A stretch of DNA of 64,000 nt from contig NZ_JACHNB010000001.1 in NCBI RefSeq assembly GCF_014205225.1, positions 1,984,001 through 2,048,000 of the forward strand, read 5' to 3'. This document shows positions 32,401-44,500 of this stretch, in pieces. Positions within the stretch are counted from its first letter, which is position 1; each line of letters opens with the position of its first letter. A program made the position numbers and the translations under genes. The DNA comes from Actinoplanes octamycinicus. GTDB taxonomy: Bacteria > Actinomycetota > Actinomycetes > Mycobacteriales > Micromonosporaceae. The notes below the pieces were generated by a model. That model saw only the letters and a list, made by a program, of their open reading frames with translations. It ran no database searches and had not been told where the DNA came from.

Positions 32401-34203
32401 ATGCGCTGGATGTCCCGGCTCGCCACGGCCCTGATCACCCTCGCCGCCCTCGCCGGCCCCCCACTGATCGCCGGCCTCTGGCTCGCACACCGGCCCTGGC
32501 CACCCCTGTCACCCACGGGAATCAAGGCCTGGCTGCAACAACCCCGCACCCTCGGTGACCTGCTAGCCCTCGTCGTGCTGGTCGCCGCCGTGCTGTGGAT
32601 CCTGACCGCCGGCTACCTGGCACGCCGGCACCTGACCGCGCTCACCGCCCGCTGGCGGCACCTACAGCACCTGCCGCTACCCAGCCCGGCCCAGATGACC
32701 GCGAGCTCCATGGCCGGCGTCGCGGCCCTCACTCTGCCCACCCTCACGGCCGACCACCCGGCAACGCCCACGGCCACCAGCACAACACCACCCGTCGACC
32801 CCGCCAGCCGCCAGCAGGCCCCCGCCCCACCAGACACCACTGCCCAGATGGGGATCACCCTGCCCGGCGGCGGATGGCTGCCCTACCCCACCGCGCTCGC
32901 CATCAGCGCCACCGCCGGACTGCTCTGGCTACACCGACGCCGCATCTACCAACCCAGCCCCCACCGGATCGGTACCCACCACACCGACCCCGACCTGCAA
33001 CCACTGCCCGCCACCATCAACGCGATCACCACGGCGACAGCCGACAGCAACAACGCGTCCGATCCGCACCCCGGCGCGCAGGTCACCCCCGACAACCTGC
33101 CGGCCGGTCCGCTACACCTACACGGCACCGGCGCCCCAGCCGCCGCCCGCGGGCTGATCGTCGCCGCAGCGCTCACCGCAGCCGCGGGCAGAGCAGCGAC
33201 CAGCCACATCTCGATCAGCCGCGACGACTGGACCCGCCTTCTCCCCGAGCTCGACCCGACCACCCTCCCGGGCGTCTCCATCCACGATTCCGCCGCCGGC
33301 ATAGCGGCGCCGGGCGCCATGCAGGACCACGGCAAGTCGCCGACGGGGGACGCCCGGTCCTCCCAGCCGCCAACGCCGGTCACCACGATCCTTCTCAAGG
33401 ACCCCACAACGCCTGCGGCTCGCTGGCAGGTCGACGACGACGGCGTCACCACCGGCCGGGGCATCACCTACCCCCGCCGTCTGTGCACCCTCGACCACCA
33501 GACAGCCGTCGACCTGCTGGCTTTGTTCCACCAGCGGCGCACACCCCGCCAGCCTGCCACCACTAGACCACCGGCACAGCCTGCGGCCACCGCATCTATC
33601 CAGCCGACCGCGGGACGGCTGGCACTGTTAGGCGAGTGCACCCTGACGTTGCACGGCGAGCCAGTCCGGTTGCGCCGCACTGCGGGACTGCAAATCCTGG
33701 CCTACCTCGCCGTGCACCCCAACGGTGCCAGCCGGTCCGAACTCATCTCCGCTATCTGGCCCCAGCTAGCGCCGGCGACCATCACCCAACGACTGCACAC
33801 CACGCTGTCGGACCTCCGCGTACAACTGCGACCCACCATCGAAGAACCCGTCACCCGCCACGGCGACCACTACCAACTAGGCTCCGACATCGGCACCGAC
33901 CTGCGGACCTGGAGAGCCACCACCACCGCGATCACGACCGCTGTCACCATCCCCGCGCGTACCCGGGCCTGCCGGCAGCTGCTGCAGATGTACCGCGGTG
34001 AGCTGGCAGCCACCTATACCTGGCCCTGGATCAACCCCGCACGCGAAGCAGTCCGTCGCGACGCCCTCGACGCCTGCCTCTACCTCGCCGAGCACACCCC
34101 AGCCGCCGAAGCCCTCGACATCCTGACCACCGCTACCGCCATCGATCCATACAACGCTGCGGTACAGCAGCGGATGGCCGCCCTGAATCTTCACCACCGT
34201 TAG
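32401..34203 (+). CDS. Membrane-anchored BTAD (SARP-like) regulator, paralogue of the LysM protein
   Basis: A 600-residue protein. Membrane helices lie at about 8-28 and 55-75 with a third hydrophobic segment near 170-185, an arrangement like the start of the 27062 protein ('RWMSRLATALITLAALAGPP', then 'GIKAWLQQPRTLGDLLALVV'). There is no LysM. A Pro/Thr-rich region runs to about 400. From about 404 there is a winged helix with BTAD: 'GRLALLGECTLTLHGEPVRL', 'TAGLQILAYLAVHPNGASRS', then 'RLHTTLSDLRVQLRP' and 'DLRTWRATTTAITTAVTI'. The ATG follows GAAGGTG at about 9 nt. It should bind DNA from the membrane or after release. It probably acts with the Hsp70-like protein encoded 17 nt upstream. Confidence 0.82.
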   Translation: MRWMSRLATALITLAALAGPPLIAGLWLAHRPWPPLSPTGIKAWLQQPRTLGDLLALVVLVAAVLWILTAGYLARRHLTALTARWRHLQHLPLPSPAQMTASSMAGVAALTLPTLTADHPATPTATSTTPPVDPASRQQAPAPPDTTAQMGITLPGGGWLPYPTALAISATAGLLWLHRRRIYQPSPHRIGTHHTDPDLQPLPATINAITTATADSNNASDPHPGAQVTPDNLPAGPLHLHGTGAPAAARGLIVAAALTAAAGRAATSHISISRDDWTRLLPELDPTTLPGVSIHDSAAGIAAPGAMQDHGKSPTGDARSSQPPTPVTTILLKDPTTPAARWQVDDDGVTTGRGITYPRRLCTLDHQTAVDLLALFHQRRTPRQPATTRPPAQPAATASIQPTAGRLALLGECTLTLHGEPVRLRRTAGLQILAYLAVHPNGASRSELISAIWPQLAPATITQRLHTTLSDLRVQLRPTIEEPVTRHGDHYQLGSDIGTDLRTWRATTTAITTAVTIPARTRACRQLLQMYRGELAATYTWPWINPAREAVRRDALDACLYLAEHTPAAEALDILTTATAIDPYNAAVQQRMAALNLHHR

Positions 34204-34306
34204 GCTGTGACTCTCATGGGGCGATACAACGCTGCGGTCATCCCAACCCGCAACTGGTCCGGCCCATTACGAGGAAGACGGCTAGCTCGGATCTGCAAGG
34301 AAGACG

Positions 34307-34849
34307 ATGCCTGTCAGCTTTCTGCGTGATGACCGACCAGCCCGCCAGCCGTTGATCCGACTGGCCCACCACGGTAGCCGGGTAGCGCCACTGTTCGTCG
34401 CCGGCGCATTGACCTGTTGGAGCACTGCCGCATGGGCATCCGCGACAGCGAGTGCCCTGCGCGCTACCGCGGCCGCCGTCGGCATCGCCGGGATCCTGGC
34501 GTACACAGGACACCTACTCGTGCACCGGCGACGACTCTGCCTGGCTTGCCACCACGACGCGCCGCTCAGCGATCCGCAAGCAGCCGTGCACAGATATCGC
34601 CGACGACTCCGATGGCACCACCGGTCGCTAGTGCGCGCAGTGACCGGTCTCGTGGCCCCTGTCATCGTCGCCATGGACCTCCAGCAGCCCGACGCCCCGA
34701 GGTGGATCCGGATCGCGACGACGCTTCCCGCGCTCGCCGCAGGCGCGACCTACGCCTACCTTCTGCGCGCCGCCGACACGCACCGACAGCTCGAGCACTG
34801 GTGTCCTGGATGTAATCTGCGCCGTCCAAGCGGGTCAGATCCCACATGA
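34307..34849 (+). CDS. Small membrane protein with two Cys pairs
   Basis: A 180-residue protein with about four hydrophobic segments (about 25-45, 50-72, 108-125 and 138-155). Two CxxC pairs lie on polar stretches: 'RRRLCLACHHDAPL' at about 80 and 'HWCPGCNLRR' near the C-terminus. Both could face the cytoplasm and share a metal or a redox role. ATG 34307 follows AAGGAAG. It lies 100 nt downstream of the BTAD gene and may belong to that operon. No family is recognised. Confidence 0.65.
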   Translation: MPVSFLRDDRPARQPLIRLAHHGSRVAPLFVAGALTCWSTAAWASATASALRATAAAVGIAGILAYTGHLLVHRRRLCLACHHDAPLSDPQAAVHRYRRRLRWHHRSLVRAVTGLVAPVIVAMDLQQPDAPRWIRIATTLPALAAGATYAYLLRAADTHRQLEHWCPGCNLRRPSGSDPT

Positions 34850-35480
34850 AGCCCGACGTGATCTGCATTAATGTCCTCCCACCTCCGTGGCGATCGGGTC
34901 GGATCGCGGTCCAGCGGCGACAACTCGTGCAGACGCCTTCTCATGTGTGCCGTATCGATCTGATACCGGGAAGTCCGTATGCGGCTGGCCGTACTGGATG
35001 CCGGAAGCCAGCGACTGGCCGTGTGCTCGATCGCGAGACAGGGGCCGTGCCTGATCACACGGATCCATGCGGCTTGAACTCCGGCGAGCCCGTCCACAGG
35101 CTTGCCGTCCGGCTCGTGCGTCAAATTTGCTGCGCGCCTTGTTCTGGTTCCGGGTGAGAAGCTTGCGCATTGTGAGGACCTGACGGCACTGCGATTCGCC
35201 GATGCCGCTGCGTGATGACCATCGCAGTCCGACGATGGCTGGCACGCTGGCGAACAGAGTCTTTATTTAATGTCAAGAATGCAACTTAGTGTTACAGATC
35301 GTCTCTATTTCCAGGCGTGCCGCGCGTGCGGTGGAAGAAGAGACGGAGCCTCCTGTCACTCAAAGTAACGCCAAGAAGTTACTCACCGTGTCTAGCGCGG
35401 ACTAAGGTATCGATGAACGGTTAGCCTGTGAGGGCTGACAGGTCTCATCGAGACTGTTTACAGGACAATCACAGGAACCT
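34850..35480. other. 630-bp gap before the RHS locus
   Basis: No frame shows consistent actinobacterial codon use. Base composition is more AT-rich from about 35250 to 35480, as expected for a promoter region of the RHS operon; no specific -10/-35 is called. A short frame near 34980 ('MRLAVLDAGSQ') recalls a phosphatase/actin-fold opening but stops after about 33 codons. Confidence 0.4.
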
Positions 35481-38462
35481 ATGGTTTCGCTCCATGATCA
35501 AAATTTCATGGGGGGAACTGTGCTGCTAGCGGCATCGCGACGCCCAAGTGCCGCTCGCGTCGGAGCAGCTGGTGCTCTCGTATGCGAACCACTCCTCCCG
35601 AAGGCCTCCTCGGCAGGCAAGCTGCATGCCGGAGTCGCCTTTTCGATCCTGTTGACGACTACACTCAGTGCATCACTGCTCGGGTATTCGACTCCTGCCC
35701 ATGCCCAGACGCCGGCGGCATGTACCTCGGAGGCGAACACAGCCGCCGAGGCTTCGACGATGGCGTTCCGGTGCGGCGCGCCTGTCGAGGTCCTCTCCGA
35801 GCGCACGGAACTGAGCCAGTCCTTCGCGGACCCGTCCGGAACTCGGACTCTTGTCGCTGCGGCAGCCCCTCAGCGCGTGCATCGCAAGGACGGCTCATGG
35901 GCAGCGATCTCCACAACGCTCAAGCGCACCGCAGACGGGGGACTCGCACCCGCCGCGGCCCTGTCTGACGTCGTCATCTCCAATGGAGGTGATGGACCTT
36001 TCGTCACGTGGCGCTCCGGCGGCTCGGTGTTCACTCTCGCCTGGCCCGCCAAATTGCCCGTCCCGCGGGTCGACGGCTCGACGGCGGTCTACGACAATGT
36101 GCTTCCAGACGTCAACCTGCACGTCACTGCACTCCCCGACGGCTTCCAGCACACCCTCGAGGTGAAGAATGCCGCGGCTGCTGCGAATCCGCAGCTGCGG
36201 CAGATTTCCTACGCTATGGGCGGCACCGCAACACGTACTGTTTCGGCGACGGGTGCGCTGACGCTGACCGACGCCGGAGGAGCTCCCTTCGCGACGACCG
36301 CAGGCGCCTCGATGTGGGACTCCACCCGCACTGCACCTGTCGCAGCTGCGCCGGCGGCGATGGCACGCTCGCTGACCGCCACCGTGAGCACGATCAGCGA
36401 CGCTTCTGACGCCACCGCGGCTGGGCCCGCCGCGCAAGCGAGCCCACTCACTGTCAATACATCCGGGTCTACCCTCAAGGTGACGCCAGACCTGAATCTT
36501 CTTAACGGCTCAAGCACCGTCTATCCGGTCTACATCGACCCTGTCTTCAATGGCCAGAGCACCAAGTGGGCTTATGCCAACTCCGCGAACAAGGACTGGG
36601 ATGTCGGCAACCGCGCCCTAGTCGGCCGTAACCCCTACGATGGGGTGCTCTACAGGTCATTCTTCCAGTTCGACATCTCCGCGTTACACGCTGTAGCAGG
36701 TACCAAGGTCCTGAGCGCAGAGGTCGACATGGTGCTCGATCACTCCTGGTCCTGTGACGCCACGTGGGTTCACCTGTACAGGACGGGTACCGTGACCGTC
36801 GCCAGCGGCAACCGGATGTCATGGTCGACGCGCCCTCTGCCATCCGGCGTCAAGATTGACGCGTGGGCTGGGCATGCCAACGAGGCAAGTGGTTGCAACG
36901 GGAAGATCGAAGCCGACATGCCGGCCATCTTCGACGGTGCCGGCGTTGCCAGCGACGTCCAAACCGTAGCCGCCAGCTCCACCGCCTACACCGTAGGCAT
37001 CTGCGCATGCAACGAGAGCGGTGACTACGAGAGCGCCGAGGACCGTTGGAAAAAGTTCTTCACCGGCAAGACGTACCTCAAGGTGACCTACGACAAGCAG
37101 CCGAATGTTCCGGCTCCGCAGGCCTTCTCGGCCACCACGGATTGCTACAAAGCGTGCTCGTCTCCGGCAGTCATCCGCAACTCGCAGCCGACGCTGCGGG
37201 CTGCGGTCAGCGACCCTTTCGGCGGCAACCTCAAGGTGACCTACGAGGTGCGTACGGCTGCGACCGAGACGGCAACGATCGTGGCGACGAACGCCTCGGC
37301 TCCGCAGGTCAAAGCATCAGGAGATACCGCTGCATGGCCGGTATCCGCCGCGCTGGCGGACGGGTCCACCTACTATTGGCGTGTCAAGGCAATGGACGAG
37401 GCCAAACTCAGCAGCTCGTGGAGCAGTTGGCAGACCCTCAAGATCGACAAAACGGCGCCAGCTCTGCCCTCTGTCAGCTCGACCGAATACCCGTTCAAAG
37501 CCTGGGGTGCGCTCGTCGGAACCCCGGGCCAGTTCAACTTCACCGACACGAGCACTGACACCACCGAGTTCACCTGGTCTATCGACGGCGGCACTGCAGC
37601 CAAGTCCACCACAACCGGGACTCCGCCAACGGGCAGCGCTACATACACTCCGACCACGGACCTGGTACATGTCCTCCAAGTGAAGGCGACCGACGTCGCC
37701 GGGAACATAAGCGCCAACGTCGACCACCAATTTTGGGTCGACTCGCCGGCCAGCCGCTGTTCGTACTGGAAGCTCGACCAGACCAGCGGAACCAGTGTCC
37801 TGGACTCCGGGCCGCCGGAGTGCTCCCCGGACGACTCGACGGTAACCGGCGTTACGGGAACGGTCAGCGGCACCGCGACATTCGGTGCTGGCTACAGCGA
37901 CAACGGGCTCTTCTTCGCCGCACCCGGCGGAGCATTGACGATGCCCGGCCCAGTTGTGGACACCAACGGCAGTTTCACCGTTACTGCATGGGTCGAGCCG
38001 ACTGATCTCAGCCAGGGAAACCAGACCGTGATCAGCCAGGATGGAACGACTGCCAGCCGATTCCAGGTGCGCTACGACGCCGCTGCCAACGCTGGTAAAG
38101 GCGGTTGGTGCTTCCTCATGCGTGCAACCGATTCCGCGGATCCGGCGACGCAGGTCTGCGCCACGGGGACCATTCCAGACGACACTGGCGTCACGCACGA
38201 GCCGCGCGGGGGAGCGTGGGTGCATCTAGCCGCCGTTTACAACGCGCCAGCTAACACCATGCAGCTGCACGTCATGGGCAACCCGACGAGCTGTTCCGGC
38301 GAGATGGTGCAAACCTCCTTCACCGGCTCCTGGTCCACCACCGGCGCCCTGACGATCGGACGTGCCAAGAGCGGCGAAGCCTGGATCGGCGGCGTTGACG
38401 AGGTACGCGCATACCCGATCGCGCTCTCAACTACCAAGATCTGCCAGCTGGCGACCTCATGA
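35481..38462 (+). CDS. Secreted DNRLRE/LamG-type surface protein, partner of the RHS protein
   Basis: A 993-residue exported protein. After a polar start, residues about 48-74 form a signal helix ending in Ala-x-Ala ('LLGYSTPAHAQT'). The body is a chain of beta domains. Residues about 330-540 match the DNRLRE style ('NPYDGVLYRSFFQFDISALH', then 'VDMVLDHSWSC'). Fibronectin-like repeats follow at about 545-750 ('SSSWSSWQTLKIDKTAP'). A LamG/concanavalin-like jelly roll lies at the C-terminus, about 755-990 ('GSFTVTAWVEPTDLSQGN', 'TIGRAKSGEAWIGGVDEVR'). It overlaps the RHS frame by ATGA, although the RHS protein probably starts later. This gene pair is a common actinobacterial layout in which a beta-rich secreted protein accompanies the toxin. 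ATG 35508 is an alternative start. Confidence 0.8.
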   Translation: MVSLHDQNFMGGTVLLAASRRPSAARVGAAGALVCEPLLPKASSAGKLHAGVAFSILLTTTLSASLLGYSTPAHAQTPAACTSEANTAAEASTMAFRCGAPVEVLSERTELSQSFADPSGTRTLVAAAAPQRVHRKDGSWAAISTTLKRTADGGLAPAAALSDVVISNGGDGPFVTWRSGGSVFTLAWPAKLPVPRVDGSTAVYDNVLPDVNLHVTALPDGFQHTLEVKNAAAAANPQLRQISYAMGGTATRTVSATGALTLTDAGGAPFATTAGASMWDSTRTAPVAAAPAAMARSLTATVSTISDASDATAAGPAAQASPLTVNTSGSTLKVTPDLNLLNGSSTVYPVYIDPVFNGQSTKWAYANSANKDWDVGNRALVGRNPYDGVLYRSFFQFDISALHAVAGTKVLSAEVDMVLDHSWSCDATWVHLYRTGTVTVASGNRMSWSTRPLPSGVKIDAWAGHANEASGCNGKIEADMPAIFDGAGVASDVQTVAASSTAYTVGICACNESGDYESAEDRWKKFFTGKTYLKVTYDKQPNVPAPQAFSATTDCYKACSSPAVIRNSQPTLRAAVSDPFGGNLKVTYEVRTAATETATIVATNASAPQVKASGDTAAWPVSAALADGSTYYWRVKAMDEAKLSSSWSSWQTLKIDKTAPALPSVSSTEYPFKAWGALVGTPGQFNFTDTSTDTTEFTWSIDGGTAAKSTTTGTPPTGSATYTPTTDLVHVLQVKATDVAGNISANVDHQFWVDSPASRCSYWKLDQTSGTSVLDSGPPECSPDDSTVTGVTGTVSGTATFGAGYSDNGLFFAAPGGALTMPGPVVDTNGSFTVTAWVEPTDLSQGNQTVISQDGTTASRFQVRYDAAANAGKGGWCFLMRATDSADPATQVCATGTIPDDTGVTHEPRGGAWVHLAAVYNAPANTMQLHVMGNPTSCSGEMVQTSFTGSWSTTGALTIGRAKSGEAWIGGVDEVRAYPIALSTTKICQLATS

Positions 38463-38530
38463 CCCGCCCATCGGCAGGTTATGGACACCGTCACTCACGT
38501 TTCCGGCATTGGCCTTCAGGAGGCAAAGCA

Positions 38531-41500
38531 GTGCGTGCGCGCACAGCACCACCACTCCACCTCTCGATGGAGAGAATCACTCGCCGGCTCGCCATGCCCC
38601 TCGCGATCACACTCGCTGTGACCATGCTTGGGCAACAACCTGCCATCGCCGCCGATCCGCCTCGATCCGATATTCCCAAGCCAGTCGAGGTTGCTGGACT
38701 CCGCGTTGAACCGGTGCACGCAGCGGCGGCCGCTCAAGCCGCCAGCACACAGCCGGCCACTGCCCGGCGAAGCTCCTGGCCCACCGCAGGCACCACCACG
38801 GTCGACCTTGCTGCTGGCTCTGCGGCGGGACCGGTGAAGCTTCGACGGCCGACAAACGCCGCAGTGGCGCGGAACCGATCGGTGACGCCGGATAAGGCCA
38901 GCCTCACGGTTCACGACCGCAAGGTCACCGAACGCGCTGGCGTAGACGGCGTTCTCCTGAGCGTGAAGCAGCAGACCCGGGCCGATTCAACTGCACCGAT
39001 GTCTATCGAGGTCGACTACTCGTCGTTCGCCGACGCGGTCGGCGGTGACTGGGCCTCTCGCCTGCGGCTCGTCCGCCTGCCCGCCTGCGTCTTGACGACC
39101 CCAGAGAAGCCGGCGTGCCAGACGGTTACGGAGGTGCCCACCACCAACAATGCGCAGGCCCGCGTGCTGTCCGCCGCTTCCGTGGCCAGTGACAACAGCG
39201 GCACCACGGTGCTCGCGGCGGAGAGTGGCTCCTCCGGAGACAACGGCGACTACAAGGCCACCGATCTGACATCGGCCAGCACATGGCAGGTCACGGACCA
39301 GACGGGTGGGTTCAACTGGAGTTACCCACTGCGCGTACCGGACGGCCCGGGTGGCATGAAGCCGTCGCTCAGCCTCAGCTACTCATCGCAAAGTGTGGAC
39401 GGGCTGACCGCAGCGACGAACAACCAGGGTGGTTGGGTCGGTGATGGCTGGAGCATGTGGCCCGGCTTCATCGAGCGCAAGTACGCGTCGTGCGCCGACG
39501 ACGACTCCGACCACAAGACCAACGACCAATGTTGGTTCAACAGCAACGCCACGTTGTCGATGAACGGACACGCTGGCGAACTGGTTCGAGACACCTCTGC
39601 GCCGGAAAGCGGTGAGGTGTGGCGCCTTAAGAACGACGACGGCACCGTGGTACGGCGGCGGACGGACCGCACGACCGGCAACGGCGACGACAATGACGAG
39701 TTCTGGCAGGTCACGACCACCGACGGTACCCAGTACTACTTCGGCTACCACCGGTTGCCGAACTGGTCCGCGGGCAAAACCGCGACAAACTCAACCTGGA
39801 CAGTTCCGGTCTACGGCAACGACGACGGGGAGCCGTGTCACAAGACCTCGGGTTTCTCCGACTCGTACTGTGATCAGGCCTGGCGCTGGAATCTCGACTA
39901 CGTCGTCGAGCCGCACGGCAACACGATGGCGTACTTCTACCAGAGCGAGAAGGGCGCCTACGGACGTGAGAAGCCCGACAAGCGCGCCAGCTACGACCGT
40001 GGCGGCTACCTCGACCGCATCGAGTACGGCATGCGGCAGAACGCCGAGTACAGCGAAGCGGCACCACTGCGCGTGGTGTTCGGCACCAAGGAGCGTTGCG
40101 ACAGCGACTGCTGGAAGGGCGAGGCCTGGACCTCAGACCCAGTCAAGTCGAACTGGCCGGACACCCCGTGGGACCAGTACTGCAAGGAAAGCCCGTGCAA
40201 TGACCAACCCGCAGCGACCTTCTGGTCGGCACGCCGGCTGACTTCGATCACCACTCAGATCCGAAACGGCACCAGTTCGTACGCTGACGTCGAGACTGTG
40301 AAGTTGCGCCAGCGATTCCTCAGCGCAGGCACCGGTGAAGGAATCCCACTCTGGCTCGACGGGATCACCCGAACCGGCCAGGTAATCCGTGCCGGCGGGA
40401 CAATTGAATCCGACCCGGAGATCGTCTTCGACCCGGGATCGCTGCCACTGGACAACCGGGTCGACGCGGTTAACGACCAGCGCTCCGCCCTGGCTCGGTG
40501 GCGTATCAAGTCGGTCCTCAACGAATCCGGCGGCAAAACGCTCATCACGTATTCAGAGCACGACTGCACGCGGGCGAATCTCCCGGACCCCAAAAGCAAC
40601 ACGACGCGGTGTATGCCAGCGTTCTACACCTTCGCAGGTGAGACAAAGCTCGACTGGTTCCACAAATACGTCGTTACGCGTATCGACCTCGACGACGTGG
40701 TCACTGACCAACCGGACCAGACGTACTTCTATGACTATCTCGACAAGCCGGCTTGGCACTACATCGATGACGAGATCATCAAGAAAAAGTACCGGACATG
40801 GGGTGAATGGCGAGGTTACAGCCACGTCAGGGTCCGCACCGGCAGCCCGACCGGCCGTCAAACCGCTGTAGAGCGCTACTACATGCGCGGCATGGACGGC
40901 GACTACCTGACCAAGGACAGCAGCCGCGACATCTCCATCGAAGGAAGATGGGGCGGCCCCATCAAGGACCAGGAAGCACTCCAGGGATTCGTCCGGGAGG
41001 TCACCACCTTCGACGGCCCCGGCGGCAAGGAGATCTCCACCACCGTTAACGACCCCTGGATGCGCGGGCCGACCGCCACCCGGGTTGGTGGAGACCACCC
41101 AACTAAAGCCTGGATGACGCTGGTCGGCACCACCCGGAGCCGTACTGCTCTGGCGGCCGGCGGATACCGGACGACTAAGACCGTCAAGAAATACAACAAC
41201 AACGGACTTACCATCTCGGCGGATGACTCCGGCGACGACGCGGTGTCCGGCGACGAGATCTGCACTCGGACTACGTATACGCCGAACGCCGCAATCGGGA
41301 TGGTCGATCGCGTCAGCCAGGTGGAGAGGCTCTCTCTGGCGTGCACAGCGGCGCCCGCCACGGCCGCACCGGCGACCGTGCTGTCTAGGACCCGGACCTT
41401 CTACGACACCTACAGTGGTGAAGCGTCCTTCGGGCGTGCACCGACCAAGGGTGATCCGGTCCGCGAGGAACGACTCGAGAAATTCGTCGACAACGTTCCG

Positions 41501-44500
41501 TCCTACATCGCCACCTCCAAGACGTACGACCCCGTCGGGCGAGTGCTGAGCGAGACAAACGGCCGAAATTTCACGACTCGCACGCAGTACAACACCGCCA
41601 ACGGCGGCCTACTGATGGGCACCACGGTGACCAACCCTCTGGGGCATCAGGTCATCAGTACCCGCGAGCCGGCCTGGGACGTCGCAACCAAGCTGACAGA
41701 CGCAAACGGGCTAGTCACCGAGATGGCCTACGACGGTCTAGGTCGCATGATCAACGTCTGGCTTCCCGGCCGCAGCCGCATCACCGACAAATCGAGCCTG
41801 CAATTCGGCTACGACCTGCGCAACTCGGGAAACCCCACGGCGGTCACCACCCGTACCCTGCTGCCGACCGGTACCGGCTACAGAACATCGGTGGTGCTCT
41901 ACGACGGGTTCCTGCGGCAGCGCCAATCCCAAGCGCAGACAACTGGCGGCGGCCGACTGCTGACCGACACCCTGTACAACGAGACCGGCGACATCGACTG
42001 GACCTCGGAGGGCTACTACGACACGACTAACGCCGCGCCCGACACGACGCTCGGCCGTCCAGAGGGCCAGATCCCCTCGATCACACAGCACGTGTACGAC
42101 GGCGCCGGTCGCGAAGTAGCCTCCATCTTCAAGGCCTTGGGCGCTGAGAAGTGGCGTACCACCACCTCCTACGGCGGCGACCGCACCACGATCGTCCCAC
42201 CATCAGGCGGCACCGCCACCACCGAGATCACCGACGTCCGCGGCAACATGACCGCACTGCGTCAATACCGTGACCGGGCTTGGGCCGGTAGCACCGACAC
42301 CACCAAATACGATGAAACCCTCTACACCTACACCCTCACCGGGCAGCGCAAGACCGTCGTCGACACCAAGAAGAACACCTGGACCAACACCTACGACCTC
42401 CTCGACCGTGAGGTCAAAACCGTCGACCCGGACACCGGTACCAACAACACCAGTTACGACGCTGACGGCAACGTCGCGACCACGACCACACCGCTGGGCA
42501 CGCTCGCGTTCACCTATGACGAGCTGGACCGCAAAACGTCCATGCGAGACAACTCGATCAGCGGCACAGTGCGTGCGGACTGGGTCTACGACAAGACGCC
42601 GCTCGGCGACAGCGGAACAGCATTCGCCAAGGGCAAACTCACCTCGTCGACGCGCTATGTGAAGTCACCGACCGACGCAACCCAAACCCTTGCGTACACC
42701 GCCCGTACCGACAAGTACGACGTGTACACCCGGCCGGTGTCGAACTCGGTGGTCGTACCGTCCGCGGACACTACGCTCTGCGCCGCGGCGAGCACGAACG
42801 CCTGCACCTACACCACCCAGCTCACCTACAAGGTCAACGGCCAAGTTGCCACAATGACCCTGCCGCAAGCGGGCGATCTTGCCCAAGAAAAGCTGACGTA
42901 CGGGTACAACGATATTGGCGAGGCCGGCACGCTGTACTCCGCCGGGCAGGTCTACGTCGACTCGGTCACCTACAACAAACTGGGCCAGCTGACCCAGCGC
43001 GTCCTGGGTGACAGCAGCCTCAACAAACACGTCGCGATCACCTCCACCTTCGACGAGCCAACCAGGCGCTTGACCAGCACCAACGTGGTGCCGTTCAGCA
43101 AGCAGGAGGCAGTCGACTACACCTATCGCTACGACGACGCAGGCAACGTCGTTGAAGTCTCGGACACGCCGGAGAACCAGCAGTCTGACATTCAGTGCTA
43201 CCAGTACGACTATTTGCGCCGGATGACATCAGCGTGGACCCCGGCCGCCGACGACTGTGCCGCCGCGCCCAGTTACACCAGCCTCGGTGGGTCAGCTGCG
43301 TACTGGCGTCAGTGGACCTACGACGAGATGGGAAACCGGACCACCGAGGTCCTCAAAGCCGCGAGCGGGGACACGACCTACAAGTACACGACGCCAACGC
43401 CCGGCCCGGGCTCCGTGCGCCCTCACGCCGTCACCAGCGTCACGGCCACCGGCGCTAAGTCCTTCACCAAGACCTACGGGTACGACGGTGCAGGCAACAC
43501 CAATAGCCGGCCGGCGCCCACCACAGGCAACCAGACACTCGACTGGAACATCGAGGGCAGCCTGGAGAAGGTAACCGAAGGCACTGCCACGACGAGCTAC
43601 GTCTACGATGCCGACGGCGAACGGCTCCTTCGTTCCGACCCCAACGGCAGCAAGACGCTGTACCTGGACAACGGCACCGAACTCCGGTTCGACAAGCCCA
43701 CCAACACGAAGAAGGCCACCCGGTTCTACACGCACGCGGATCGCGTCATCGCGGTGCGCAGCGGTGGAGTTCTGTCCTGGATCGCCGGTGACCATCACGG
43801 CACCGCCGAAGTAACAATCAATGCCTCGACGCTGACCGTCTCGAAGCGTCGAACAACCCCCTTCGGCGAGTTCCGCGGCGCGTCCATCGGCATCTGGCCT
43901 ACAGGCATGGACAAGGGCATGGTCGGCGGAACGGTCGACCCCATCGGGCTCACGCATCTCGACGCCCGTGAGTACGACCCATTTCTGGGCCGATTCATCA
44001 GCGTCGACCCGGAGATCGATGTATCCGATCCCCAGACGATGCACGGCTACCTCTACAGCAACAACAACCCCGCGACCTATAGCGACCCGACCGGACGGTC
44101 CTGGGGAACCTTCTTCAAAGTCGTCGCCGTGGTCGCGGTCGTCGTCGCCGTGGTCGCGGTCGCGGTCGTCGCCGGTCCCGCCCTGATCGCAGCTGCCCCA
44201 GCAATCGCCAGCGTAGTCGAGGTCGGTGCGACGACCGCGATGATGACCGGCTCTGCTAGCGCCGCAGCGACAGCGGCAGGCACCGCTGTCGTAGGCGAAG
44301 CCGCCATCGCCGGCGGCTCGGCAATGGCCTGGGGCTCCGGCGCAGCAGCGCTAACGACCCTAGGCGTCGCTGGCCGCATCATGTCGGGAAGCTCCCGCAC
44401 CAGCACGCCCGCCCCGCGTACTGCGAACCAACTGCCCAAGGGTGGCAACGGGGTGGTGCTCAGCGATGGACACGGTGCGACCGCCGCAGAAATCAAGCTC

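Noticed and set aside
34980..35079. Short plus-strand frame starting MRLAVLDAGSQ
   Set aside because: The opening resembles an actin-fold or phosphatase start, but the frame stops after about 33 codons and nothing downstream continues it.
34868..35245. Overlapping frames on both strands in the gap before the RHS locus
   Set aside because: Codon bias is weak and mixed, no ribosome binding site fits, and no domain is recognised.
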